Assembly (NCBI RefSeq): GCF_049856295.1
Contig: NZ_JBNDMZ010000003.1
Location: forward strand, 246,266-310,265
DNA: 64,000 nt
Reading direction: 5' to 3'
Source: JB111 sp049856295
Lineage (GTDB): Bacteria > Actinomycetota > Actinomycetes > Actinomycetales > Actinomycetaceae
Within the stretch, counting starts at the first letter, position 1; each line of letters starts with the position of its first letter. The notes below the pieces were generated by a model. It worked only from the letters and a program-made list of their open reading frames with translations. It was not told the origin of the DNA and ran no database searches. Below, in pieces: positions 57,002 through 64,000 of the stretch. The position numbers and the translations under genes were made by a program.

Positions 57002-57772
57002 TCACATGGCGGTGTAGCCGCCCTCGAGCATGACCGTGCTGCCGGTCATGAAGTCGGACGCGGGGGCCGCCAGGTAGAGGACGAGGTCGGCGACCTCGAC
57101 GGGCTGGCCGAATCGGCCGAGCGGGATCTTCGCCTTCATCGGGTCGCCCTTCTCGGGCGGGCCCCAGACCTGCTCGCCCATCGGCGTGAGGATGACGGTG
57201 GGGGCCACGGCGTTGACCTGGATGTTGTGCGGGCCGAGCTCGCCGGCGAGGACCTTCGTCAGCGAGATGAGGCCGCCCTTGGAGGCGGCGTAGGCGGCGT
57301 GGTCGTCGGCGGCGATGACGCCGGTCTGCGACGCGATGTTGATGATCTTGCCGCGCCCGCGTTCGATCATGCTCGGCGCGATCTCCTGCGTGAGGGCGAA
57401 CGGGGCCGTGAGGTTGACGGCGAGCGTGAGGTCCCAGTCCTCCTGGCTCAGCTCGGTGTAGGGGGCGACGCGCGCGACGCCGGCGTTGTTGATGAGCACG
57501 TCGACGTGGCCGAGGAGCTCGAGGGCCTTGCGGCCGAGCTCGCGCGCGCCGGCCGGGGTGGTGAGGTCGGTGGGCACGAGGTGCGCGGTGCGGCCGTGGG
57601 CGCGGACGGCGGCGGCGGTGTCCTCGAGCGCGGCCTCGTCGCGGCCCGAGAGGACGAAATCAGCGCCGGCCTCCGCCAGGACCTGGGCGATCGCCTCGCC
57701 GATGCCGCGCGAGGCGCCGGTGAGGAGGACGGTCTTCCCCTCGAGCGAGAACCGGGTCCTGAGGTCCGACAT
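57002..57772 (-). CDS. SDR family oxidoreductase (gluconate 5-dehydrogenase-like)
   Basis: 256 residues. Glycine motif TGASRGIGEAIA, NNAG, catalytic S (ASQTGV) and Y-A-A-S-K, all intact. C-terminal GGYTAM ending. Reduces or oxidises a sugar acid or similar polyol in the cytoplasm; substrate inferred only from similarity. GAAGGAG before ATG 57772. Divergent from the GNAT gene, close to the LacI/kinase/hydroxyacid dehydrogenase set, which points to sugar-acid catabolism. Confidence 0.92.
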   Translation of the reverse strand: MSDLRTRFSLEGKTVLLTGASRGIGEAIAQVLAEAGADFVLSGRDEAALEDTAAAVRAHGRTAHLVPTDLTTPAGARELGRKALELLGHVDVLINNAGVARVAPYTELSQEDWDLTLAVNLTAPFALTQEIAPSMIERGRGKIINIASQTGVIAADDHAAYAASKGGLISLTKVLAGELGPHNIQVNAVAPTVILTPMGEQVWGPPEKGDPMKAKIPLGRFGQPVEVADLVLYLAAPASDFMTGSTVMLEGGYTAM

Positions 57773-57962
57773 GGGGTGCTCCTTCGTCGCAGCGTGGGCC
57801 CGCAGGGTGGTGCCGTGCGGGCGTGGGCCCGCAGCTCCGGTCGGTGCGGGTGCTCGGGAAGGTATGACCGGTGCAGACAGGTTGTCCACCCGGTGCTCAG
57901 ATGTGGGTTCTGGTCCTCCCAAAACGAGGTGATCCGGTGCTCGGGCACGCACAATCAGAGGC

Positions 57963-58517
57963 ATGCCTGATGTCGACCTGCCGTTCCGCTTCGCCGCCGG
58001 CGAGAGGGTCGCGCTGCGCAAGGCGATCGACCGGGACCTCGACGGTCTCGTCGAGCTGCGGTCCGACCCGGACGTGCGCCGCCACCTCGGCGGGGCGGTC
58101 CCCGAAGGGCGCGTGCGGGACCTGCTGACGGCCCGCAGCATCTCGTGGTCCACGGAGGGCTCGGGCGAGTTCGTCGTGGCCGACGCGGAGTCGGACGACC
58201 TGCTCGGCATGGTCGTCCTCGACCGCCGGTCCGCGACCCGACCCGGGCACGTGCGCGACGAGGGCGAGGAGCTCGAGCTGTCCTACGTGCTGCGTCGGTC
58301 GGTGTGGGGGCGCGGGCTCGCGCGCGAGGCGGCCGGCCTGCTCCTGCGGGAGGCCGCCGCGCACCTCGAGGACCAGCCGGTGCTGCTGGTGAGCACGGTG
58401 GACAACGCACGGTCGATCGGGCTCGCCAGGCGGCTCGGGTTCGAGGACGCGGGGACCTTCACCGAGTTCGACGCCGAGCAGTGGCTCGGGAGTCTGCGGC
58501 TCGGTCGCTGGGCCTGA
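57963..58517 (+). CDS. GNAT family N-acetyltransferase (RimJ/RimL type)
   Basis: 184 residues. Acceptor region VALRKAIDRDLDGLVELRSD, CoA-binding loop SVWGRGLAREAAGLLL, and STVDNARSIGLARRLGFEDA. Probably acetylates a protein N terminus or small molecule. Start ATG is close to the AGAGGC site; possibly short-leadered. Confidence 0.9.
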   Translation: MPDVDLPFRFAAGERVALRKAIDRDLDGLVELRSDPDVRRHLGGAVPEGRVRDLLTARSISWSTEGSGEFVVADAESDDLLGMVVLDRRSATRPGHVRDEGEELELSYVLRRSVWGRGLAREAAGLLLREAAAHLEDQPVLLVSTVDNARSIGLARRLGFEDAGTFTEFDAEQWLGSLRLGRWA

Positions 58518-58532
58518 CGCTCCCCCGTCTGT

Positions 58533-58611
58533 TGCGCATATCTGCGCATCCGCTCCACCTGCTTGCTCTCCTCCCGACGCAGGTGCACCGTCATGCGCAA
58601 ACGTTTCCGCA
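58533..58611 (+). promoter_or_regulatory. LacI-type operators upstream of lacI
   Basis: TGCGCAAACGTTTCCGCA (58594-58611) is a near-perfect palindrome with the central CG of LacI-family operators (one mismatched pair). Upstream, TGCGCA occurs twice 10 bp apart (58533-58538, 58543-58548). Autoregulation is likely. Confidence 0.6.
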
Positions 58612-58711
58612 TCGGCAGTGACGCCAGGACAGACCCGGCATCCCCACGACCGCCGCCCCGCCGAGGGGCGCGGCGAGCATCTCCGGCGCGGACCTCGACG
58701 AGGAGGACCAG

Positions 58712-59689
58712 GTGGGCATCAGGGAGGTCGCTCGAGCCGCGCACGTCTCGGTGACGACCGCGTCCCGCGCGCTCAACGGCACCGGGCGCGTCGCGGAGAC
58801 GACCAGAGAGCGCGTGCGCGCCGTCGCCGAGGAGCTCGGCTACCGCCCCAACGAGCTGGCCCGTCAGCTCAAGCGCGGGAAGAGCTCCTCGGTCGGGATC
58901 GTCGTCCCGGACATCACCAACCCGTTCTTCTCCGAGCTCGCCCAGGGGGTCCAGGAGGTGGCGGCCCGCCACGGCGCGGTCCTGCTACTCACCGCGACCG
59001 GCGCCGACCCCGGACGGACAGCCGAGGCGATTGCTCAGATGCGGGCACGCCACGTCGCCGGAGTCGTCCTTGTCGAAGACCAGCTCGACGACGACCGGCT
59101 CGTCCGGGCGCTGGACGGCATGCGGTTCGTCGCCCTCGACCGCGAGCTCGACCCGAGCCGCGCCACGTCCGTGACCAGCGACCACCGGTCCGGCGGCCGG
59201 CTCGCTGTCCAACATCTCTTCGACCTCGGGCACCGGCGGATCGCCCACGTCGGGGGACGGCCGGAGATCGCCGTGGCGAGCGAGCGCGCCGCCGGCTATC
59301 GGGAGGGTCTCGCAGCCGCCGGGATCGACGTCGACCCGACGCTCGTCGTCGAGGCGGACTTCGAGGAGGAGGCCGGCTACCAGGGCACGCTCCGTCTCCT
59401 CGCCCGCGGCACCGACCTCACCGCGATCGTCGCCGTCAACGACCTGGCCGCCATCGGGGCGATCCGCGCGCTCGACGAACACGGCCTCGCGGTACCGCAC
59501 GACATCAGCGTCGTCGGCTTCGACGACATCCACCTCGCGTCCTACGTGCGACCGGGGCTCACCACGATCCACCAACAGATCGACGAGCTCGGGCGGCAGG
59601 CCGCCGAGCTGCTGCTCGACGACGAACAGGAAGGGCGTTCCCGCATGCTCGATGTCCACGTGGTCACCCGAGGGACCACCGCACCGCCT
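58712..59689 (+). pseudogene. LacI-family regulator that has lost its stop codon
   Basis: 326 recognisable residues from GTG 58712 (GAGGAGG): HTH MGIREVARAAHVSVTTASRA, hinge YRPNELARQLKR, periplasmic-binding-like domain, ending VVTRGTTAPP, which is where LacI proteins normally stop. No stop follows: the frame continues to 62347 through antisense of the kinase and lldD, giving a nominal 1211-residue product. The regulator domains are complete, so partial function is possible, but the mRNA and protein end are abnormal. Marked as pseudogene for the missing terminus; could still be expressed. Confidence 0.75.
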
Positions 59690-59692
59690 CCG

Positions 59693-60739
59693 GCCGTCGC
59701 TGCCGATCGGCGCCTGGGAGGCCTGGAGCGTGATGAGGTCGTACGGGCTGAGGTCGAGGGCCTCGGCCGCCGTCACCTCGGGCTGGCCGTAGGTGTCGCG
59801 CCACCACCGGAGCACGACGCCGGCGGCATGCGCGGTGCCCTCCATGTCCCAGCGGTGCGGGATCGCGTGGGCGCCGAAGGAGACGCCGCTGTCGAGGTTC
59901 GCCGCCATGTCGGGGGCCTCGTCGAGCTGGGCGACCATCACCGCCGCCGTGCCCAGCGAGAGCTCGGCCATGCCGGCCTTGTTGACGGCCGAGCCGACGG
60001 CCGCGCACTGCTGGTCGCCGCCGCCCGGCGAGAGGACCGTGCCCTCGGCGAAGCCGGTGGCCAGCGCGCCGGCCGCCGAGACCGCACCGACGGGCCGCAG
60101 GTCGTGGACCATCGGCGGCATGAGGTCGAGGTCGAGCCCCGCCCGCTGGAACAGCTCCGGGGAGTAGTCGAGCGTGGTGAGGTCGAACATGCCGTTGTAG
60201 TTGAGCGCCGACGGGTTGGCGAAGAGCTCGGTCGACCCGAGCCGGTGGAGAATCCACTCCTGGCCGTTGAGGATCTTCCACGTGCGGTCGTAGATCTCCG
60301 GGCGGCGGTCCTTGAGCCACTTGAGCTTCGGGTAGACCCACAAGCTCGAGGGGTTGAGGCCGGTGATGCGGCAGTACTCGTCGGAGCCGATCTCGTCGTT
60401 GATCCACTGCGTCTCTGCGGTGGCGCGGCCGTCCGACCAGACGATGGCGTCGCTCAGCGGCTCCCAGTCCTTGTCGACCGGGACGAACGAGCCGCGCTGC
60501 GAGGAGACGCCGATCGAGACGATGCTCGTCAGATCACCGCGGAACCGGCTGGTGGCCTGCTTCGAGGCGAGGCAGACGCCCTCCCACAGCTCGTGCATGT
60601 CCTGGTCGACCCACCCGGGGTGCGGGTGCTTCGTCCGGTACTCGGCGTAGCCGCTGCTCATGACGTTGCCGTCGCGGTCGAAGATCATGACCGTCGTGCC
60701 GGTCGTCCCGGCGTCGATGCCGGCGAAGTACTTCTCCAT
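59693..60739 (-). pseudogene. FGGY-family carbohydrate kinase, C-terminal third deleted
   Basis: 349 codons from ATG 60739 (GGGGAGG). The first domain is intact: GIDAGTTGTTVMIFDRDG, GVSSQRGSFVPVD, IVWSDGRATAETQW; the second starts with SPGGGDQQCAAVGSA and breaks after QAPIGSDG, where homologues continue with the L-F-L-P-Y-x-x-G-E-R motif. About 150 residues, including much of the ATP site, are gone; the frame reads on into lacI antisense. Probably a xylulokinase-like or related sugar kinase before the deletion. Confidence 0.85.
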
Positions 60740-60859
60740 CGGGGCCTCCCCAGGCGGTTGCGTCGTTGCGTTTCGACACTATCCGAGGGGAGTGGTGGGC
60801 CTGAGGGTGGGTGCGAGCGCAGGCGGAAGAACGCGCTTATGTGCGGGGGACGTTCCCGC

Positions 60860-62143
60860 TCAGACCGACGACGCCGACCTCGCCGGCACCCCACCAGCCA
60901 CACCACCCGGCACCGCGCGCGGGACGAGGCGCTGCAACTGCGTGACGTGCCGCGGCTCGAGCTCCTCGACGGATGCGACCTGCAGCAGCTTCATCGTGCG
61001 GACGACCTGCTCGGAGAGGATCTGGATCGCGCGATCGACGCCGTCGCGCCCACCGGCCATGAGCCCGTAGAGGTACGCGCGCCCGACCATCGTGAACCGC
61101 GCACCGAGCGCGAGCGCGGCCACGATGTCGGCGCCGTTCATGATCCCGGTGTCGAGCGCGATCTCCGTGTGGTGGCCGACCTCGCGCACGACCTCGGGCA
61201 GGAGGTGGAACGGAACCGGTGCACGGTCGAGCTGACGACCGCCGTGGTTGGACAGCACGATCCCGTCGACGCCCAGGTCGACGAGCCGCCTGGCGTCGTC
61301 GACGGTCTGAACGCCCTTGACCACCAGCTTCCCCGGCCACATCGAGCGGATGGTCGCGAGGTCGTCGTCGTCGATCGTGGGGTCCATCGCGGAGTCGAGC
61401 AGCTCGCCCACGGTGCCGCCCGTGGAAGACAGGGAGGCGAACTCGAGCTTCGGCGTCGTGAGGAAGTCGTACCACCACCAGGGCCGCGGGATCGCGTCGG
61501 CGATGGTGCGGAGCGTGAGGCTCGGTGGGATGGAGAAGCCGTTGCGGGCGTCGCGCAGGCGGGCGCCGGCGATCGGGGTGTCGACGGTGAAGAGCAGCGT
61601 GTCGAAACCGGCCGCAGCCGCGCGCTCGACCAGGTTGTACGACGTCTCGCGCTGCCGCATGACGTAGAGCTGGAACCAGTTGCGGCCCGTGGGGTTGGCG
61701 GCGCGGACATCCTCGATCGACGTGGTGCCGAGGGTGGACAGGGCGAACGGGATGCCCGCCGCGCCGGCCGCCCCCGCGCCCGCGCTCTCGCCCTCGGTCT
61801 GCATGAGGCGGGTGAAGCCGGTGGGCGCGATGCCGAACGGCATGGCGGACGGTCCGCCGAAGATCGTCGTGCTCGTGTCGACGGTCGAGACGTCATGGAG
61901 GATCGACGGGTGCAGCTCGACGTCCCGGAAAGCCTGCCTGGCCCGCGCGAGCGACAGCTCGGCCTCCGCGGCGCCGTCGGTGTAGTCGAAGGCGGCGGCG
62001 GGCGTGCGGCGCTTGGCGATGCGGCGCAGGTCCTCGATCGTCAGAGCCGAGGCGAGCCGCCGCTTCTTGAGGTCGAGGCTCGGCCGCCGGAGCTGCACCA
62101 GCTCGAAGATCTCGCTGGGGCGGGGGAACTGCCGCTGGACCAT
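60860..62143 (-). CDS. FMN-dependent alpha-hydroxyacid dehydrogenase (LldD-like)
   Basis: 427 residues from ATG 62143, AGGAGG ribosome site. FMN-barrel motifs: YTDGAAEAELSLARAR, GIAPTGFTRLMQTEGE, WFQLYVMR, the substrate-binding LSNHGGRQLD with catalytic His, and GARFTMVGRAYLYGL. Oxidises L-lactate or another 2-hydroxyacid. It lies 120 bp upstream of the kinase on the same strand and probably belonged to a LacI-controlled sugar/hydroxyacid operon. Confidence 0.92.
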   Translation of the reverse strand: MVQRQFPRPSEIFELVQLRRPSLDLKKRRLASALTIEDLRRIAKRRTPAAAFDYTDGAAEAELSLARARQAFRDVELHPSILHDVSTVDTSTTIFGGPSAMPFGIAPTGFTRLMQTEGESAGAGAAGAAGIPFALSTLGTTSIEDVRAANPTGRNWFQLYVMRQRETSYNLVERAAAAGFDTLLFTVDTPIAGARLRDARNGFSIPPSLTLRTIADAIPRPWWWYDFLTTPKLEFASLSSTGGTVGELLDSAMDPTIDDDDLATIRSMWPGKLVVKGVQTVDDARRLVDLGVDGIVLSNHGGRQLDRAPVPFHLLPEVVREVGHHTEIALDTGIMNGADIVAALALGARFTMVGRAYLYGLMAGGRDGVDRAIQILSEQVVRTMKLLQVASVEELEPRHVTQLQRLVPRAVPGGVAGGVPARSASSV

Positions 62144-62498
62144 GGTCCGACCTCCTGGGCGATGAACGATCACGCACGTGCCCGACGTCGGACGCGTGCC
62201 ACCCAGCACGCTACCGCTCTGCGCGTGGTGCGGTGGACGCGCGCCGGGGTTCTCCCGATACCTCCGCTCCCCTTCTCGGCACCCGCGCCCCCTCTGCGCC
62301 GAGGCCACAGGTTGTGCGCCGACCCCGATGATTGTCGCCGAAGCTAGATGTTGGGTGCCTACCCCGAGGGTTGCCGCCGAACCTAGAGGTTGTGCGCCGA
62401 CCCCGAGGGTTGTCGCCGAAGCTAGATGTTGTGCGCCGACCCCGAGGGTTGCCGCCGAACCTAGAGGTTGTGCGCCGACCCCACCCACGCCCCCTGTG
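62144..62498. other. Intergenic region between lldD and the IS element
   Basis: 355 bp without a gene. 62144-62310 is the lldD promoter side with no clear element. 62311-62482 is a tandem repeat array. 62483-62498 links it to the IS left end. Confidence 0.7.
62311..62482. repeat. 39-bp tandem repeat array, 4.4 units, two alternating variants
   Basis: Units at 62311-62349, 62350-62388, 62389-62427, 62428-62466 and a partial 62467-62482. Units 1 and 3 end AAGCTAGAT, units 2 and 4 end AACCTAGAG, giving a 78-bp higher-order period. Each unit is itself two similar halves starting GTTG. Not spaced like a CRISPR: there are no unique spacers. Confidence 0.95.
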
Positions 62499-62532
62499 TG
62501 TCAGCCTGGGTGTGAGTCGATCGAGGAGGTCG

Positions 62533-62919
62533 ATGTTGGCACGTCTGCGCACTCCGCAGGAGAAGGCTGAGTTCGTGGCCGAGTACCTGGTTGTCGAGCA
62601 CGGTCAGAAGTTGGCATGGCTCGCAGAGAGGGGGATCGACTCGCGAACGATGAGTCGTTGGCGTAAGGCGTTCTTCTTTGGCGATCTGGATGCCGAGCTG
62701 ATTCCCAGGGACACTTCCTTGATGGATGTCGCTGGTGGAGCCAAGTTCAAACAGCTCGAGGTCCAGCTCGCGGCGGAGAAGGCTGCGCGGGAGGCCGATC
62801 GGCGGGAACACGCCGCTGAGATCGAGCGACTCCAGGAGGTCAACGATGCGCTGGGAAAAGCTATCGGGCTCTTGCACGACCGCGCCGGCGAGCAGCAGGA
62901 GCCCAAGGACGAGAGCTGA
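62533..62919 (+). CDS. IS3-family transposase OrfA
   Basis: 128 residues, GAGGAGG then ATG 62533. N-terminal HTH_Tnp_1-like domain (LARLRTPQEKAEFVAEYLV, RTMSRWRKAF), C-terminal leucine-zipper-like helix (QLAAEKAAREADRREHAAEI). Binds the IS ends; normally joined to OrfB by frameshifting. Confidence 0.9.
   Translation: MLARLRTPQEKAEFVAEYLVVEHGQKLAWLAERGIDSRTMSRWRKAFFFGDLDAELIPRDTSLMDVAGGAKFKQLEVQLAAEKAAREADRREHAAEIERLQEVNDALGKAIGLLHDRAGEQQEPKDES
62853..62859 (+). promoter_or_regulatory. Programmed -1 frameshift site of the IS
   Basis: Heptamer G-GGA-AAA in the orfA frame fits X-XXY-YYZ. A -1 shift here enters the orfB frame, which is open from this point through 63986. Confidence 0.6.
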
Positions 62920-63986
62920 ACCCAACCACCGGCTCGGGTACGGCGACGGGCGGTTCGGACTTCATCGCGTTCGAGAACGAGCTGGTCGCTGAGATCAAGA
63001 GCTATGGGACCAGTCAGCGCGCCACCTTGGAACTGCTCGGGATCAGTCGCGCGACGTGGCACTACCGCCGCCATCCCCGCGACCGGGTGCCCGGTCCGGT
63101 TCCGCAGGCACGGCGGGACTATCCCAACCGGGTCACCGACGCCGAGCGGGAGCAGATCCTGGGACTGATCGCCCAGGGGTTCGCCGTCGGTCGCGGCGTG
63201 TACTCGTCGTGGCACGACGCGTTGGACGCGGGCGATCCGATCGCCTCGCTCAGGACGTGGCACCGGCTCGCCGCTGCTCATCTGGGGCCGCAACGGCCCA
63301 GCCGGCCCCGGCGCCGGCGGCGGGCCAGCGCGATGCCGCAGTTCCGAGCCACCGCGCCCAACCAGGTCTGGTGCTGGGACATCACCAAGCTCGCGGGCAA
63401 GTACCACGGGCAGTGGCTCAGTCTCTATCTCGTCATCGACGTCTTCTCGCGCCTGGTCGTGGGCTGGCGGGTTGAACAGGGCGAGGACGATGACCTGGCC
63501 CGAGCGATGTTCGAGACCGCGTTCGACGCGCAGGGCACGCACCCGCAGATCGTGCACTCCGATGGCGGCCCGTCGATGATGTCCGACACCCTGTCCGACC
63601 TCTACCGCGAGCTGGGCATTACCCGCTCACGTAACCGGCCCCGGGTCTCCAACGACAATCCGTACGCCGAATCATGGTTCAAGACAGCGAAGTACCAGTC
63701 CCGCTATCCCGGCTGGTTCCACGACATGGCCCATGCTCGTCGCTGGGCCACGACCGTGATCACCGACTACAACACCACTCACCGGCACACGTCGCTCGAG
63801 GGCCACACACCGCAGAGCGTCCATGACGGCAGCTGGCGCACTGTCCATCACCAGCGACAGTCCACTCTCGAAGACCTGGCCGCCCGCCACCCCGAGCGCT
63901 ACCCCCGCACCCCCCGAATCAGAGCACCGTTAGCGAACGTCACTCTCAACACCGAACAATCAACCCAACGACTCCAAACAGGTTGA
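62919..63986 (+). CDS. IS3-family transposase OrfB (DDE integrase)
   Basis: The frame is open before the orfA stop; independent initiation could only use a TTG at 63027 without a good ribosome site, so OrfB is probably made as an OrfAB fusion. Integrase core with DDE residues in WCWDITKL, VHSDGGPSM and NPYAESWFKTAKY; HTH_21 region precedes it. Stop lies inside the right inverted repeat. All three acidic residues are present, so the element may be active. Confidence 0.9.
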   Translation, partial: NPTTGSGTATGGSDFIAFENELVAEIKSYGTSQRATLELLGISRATWHYRRHPRDRVPGPVPQARRDYPNRVTDAEREQILGLIAQGFAVGRGVYSSWHDALDAGDPIASLRTWHRLAAAHLGPQRPSRPRRRRRASAMPQFRATAPNQVWCWDITKLAGKYHGQWLSLYLVIDVFSRLVVGWRVEQGEDDDLARAMFETAFDAQGTHPQIVHSDGGPSMMSDTLSDLYRELGITRSRNRPRVSNDNPYAESWFKTAKYQSRYPGWFHDMAHARRWATTVITDYNTTHRHTSLEGHTPQSVHDGSWRTVHHQRQSTLEDLAARHPERYPRTPRIRAPLANVTLNTEQSTQRLQTG

Positions 63987-64000
63987 CACCTTCCGGCCGT

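Larger units (their letters stand above)
62499..63988 (+). mobile_element. IS3-family insertion sequence, complete, 1490 bp
   Basis: Imperfect terminal inverted repeats: left TGTCAGCCTGGGTGTGAGTC (62499-62518), right (reverse complement) TGTCAACCTGTTTGGAGTC; ends are TG...CA as in IS3. Contains orfA and orfB in different frames with a slippery site. Flanks GTG and CCT do not match, so no target duplication is visible, and the flanking DNA may have rearranged after insertion. GC content is visibly lower than in neighbouring genes. Confidence 0.88.

Noticed and set aside
59690..62347. 880-codon extension of the LacI frame
   Set aside because: It runs antisense through the kinase remnant and lldD and matches no protein; it exists because stop codons are rare in this DNA. 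Reported only as the consequence of a lost stop.
62311..62482. CRISPR array
   Set aside because: Units are contiguous with no unique spacers, and no cas genes are present. The same holds for 53470-53645.
62332..62532. Possible N-terminal extension of OrfA through the 39-bp repeats
   Set aside because: The repeats merely keep the frame open; OrfA has a strong ribosome site at its own ATG (62533), and the IS boundary lies at 62499.

Overview
This 64-kb window is a very GC-rich chromosome segment with dense, closely packed genes and many GTG starts. It comes from an actinomycete, most likely a member of Micrococcales related to Cellulomonadaceae; this placement is inferred from gene content, not from a search. 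Supporting genes are mycothiol synthase (mshD), a GlnR-type orphan regulator, WhiB- and BldC-like regulators, DUF3073 beside purM-purF, an actinobacterial ClpC, and direct-repeat PHO boxes. At least twelve neighbouring gene pairs overlap by one to four bases (GTGA, ATGA or TGATG), so translational coupling is common.

Layout. 1-10.4 kb is housekeeping: a truncated DUF4349 gene, clpC with a candidate ClgR box, a TetR/VOC divergent pair with an elaborate operator, dtd, DUF2516, FUSC, ygfZ and a nitrobindin-like gene. 10.4-23.8 kb is a nitrogen/phosphate/mycothiol block: glnR, a PhoU-like/PiT low-affinity phosphate pair, pstSCAB on the opposite strand, a NUDIX-histidine phosphatase, polyphosphate kinase and mshD. 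Two PHO boxes are placed differently, one as expected for activation (pstS) and one as expected for repression (PiT operon). 23.8-32.2 kb holds small enzymes and regulators, tRNA-Lys, and an MFS gene interrupted by one in-frame amber codon.

32.2-42.1 kb resembles the accessory stress islands of soil actinobacteria: an epimerase fused to a helical domain, a P450 coupled to a degenerate SDR relic, a SigB/F-type sigma factor, a WhiB protein, a zinc alcohol/formaldehyde dehydrogenase, a small Rho-N/SAP-like protein, a zinc-ribbon protein, and a LigD-type polymerase ending in the same Rho-N/SAP-like module. 42.3-48.9 kb holds transporters, an endonuclease/phosphatase, msrB, a giant-tailed MscS channel and a small metallopeptidase. 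A tRNA Glu-Asp-Phe cluster follows, then an M23 peptidase with FG-GAP-like repeats, a holin-like/DUF3618 pair, bldC, DUF3073 and purF-purM with a truncated MurB paralogue upstream.

57-64 kb is the most rearranged part. A LacI regulator has lost its stop codon exactly where it meets a truncated, convergently oriented FGGY kinase, an apparent deletion scar. Next come an FMN-dependent 2-hydroxyacid dehydrogenase, a 39-bp tandem repeat array and a complete IS3-family element with a probable -1 frameshift site. No CRISPR array, rRNA, origin or prophage was seen. The most interesting unexplained items are the compact three-way-junction leader before the PiT operon, the shared module in the stress island, the LacI/kinase scar, and two repeat families of similar composition.
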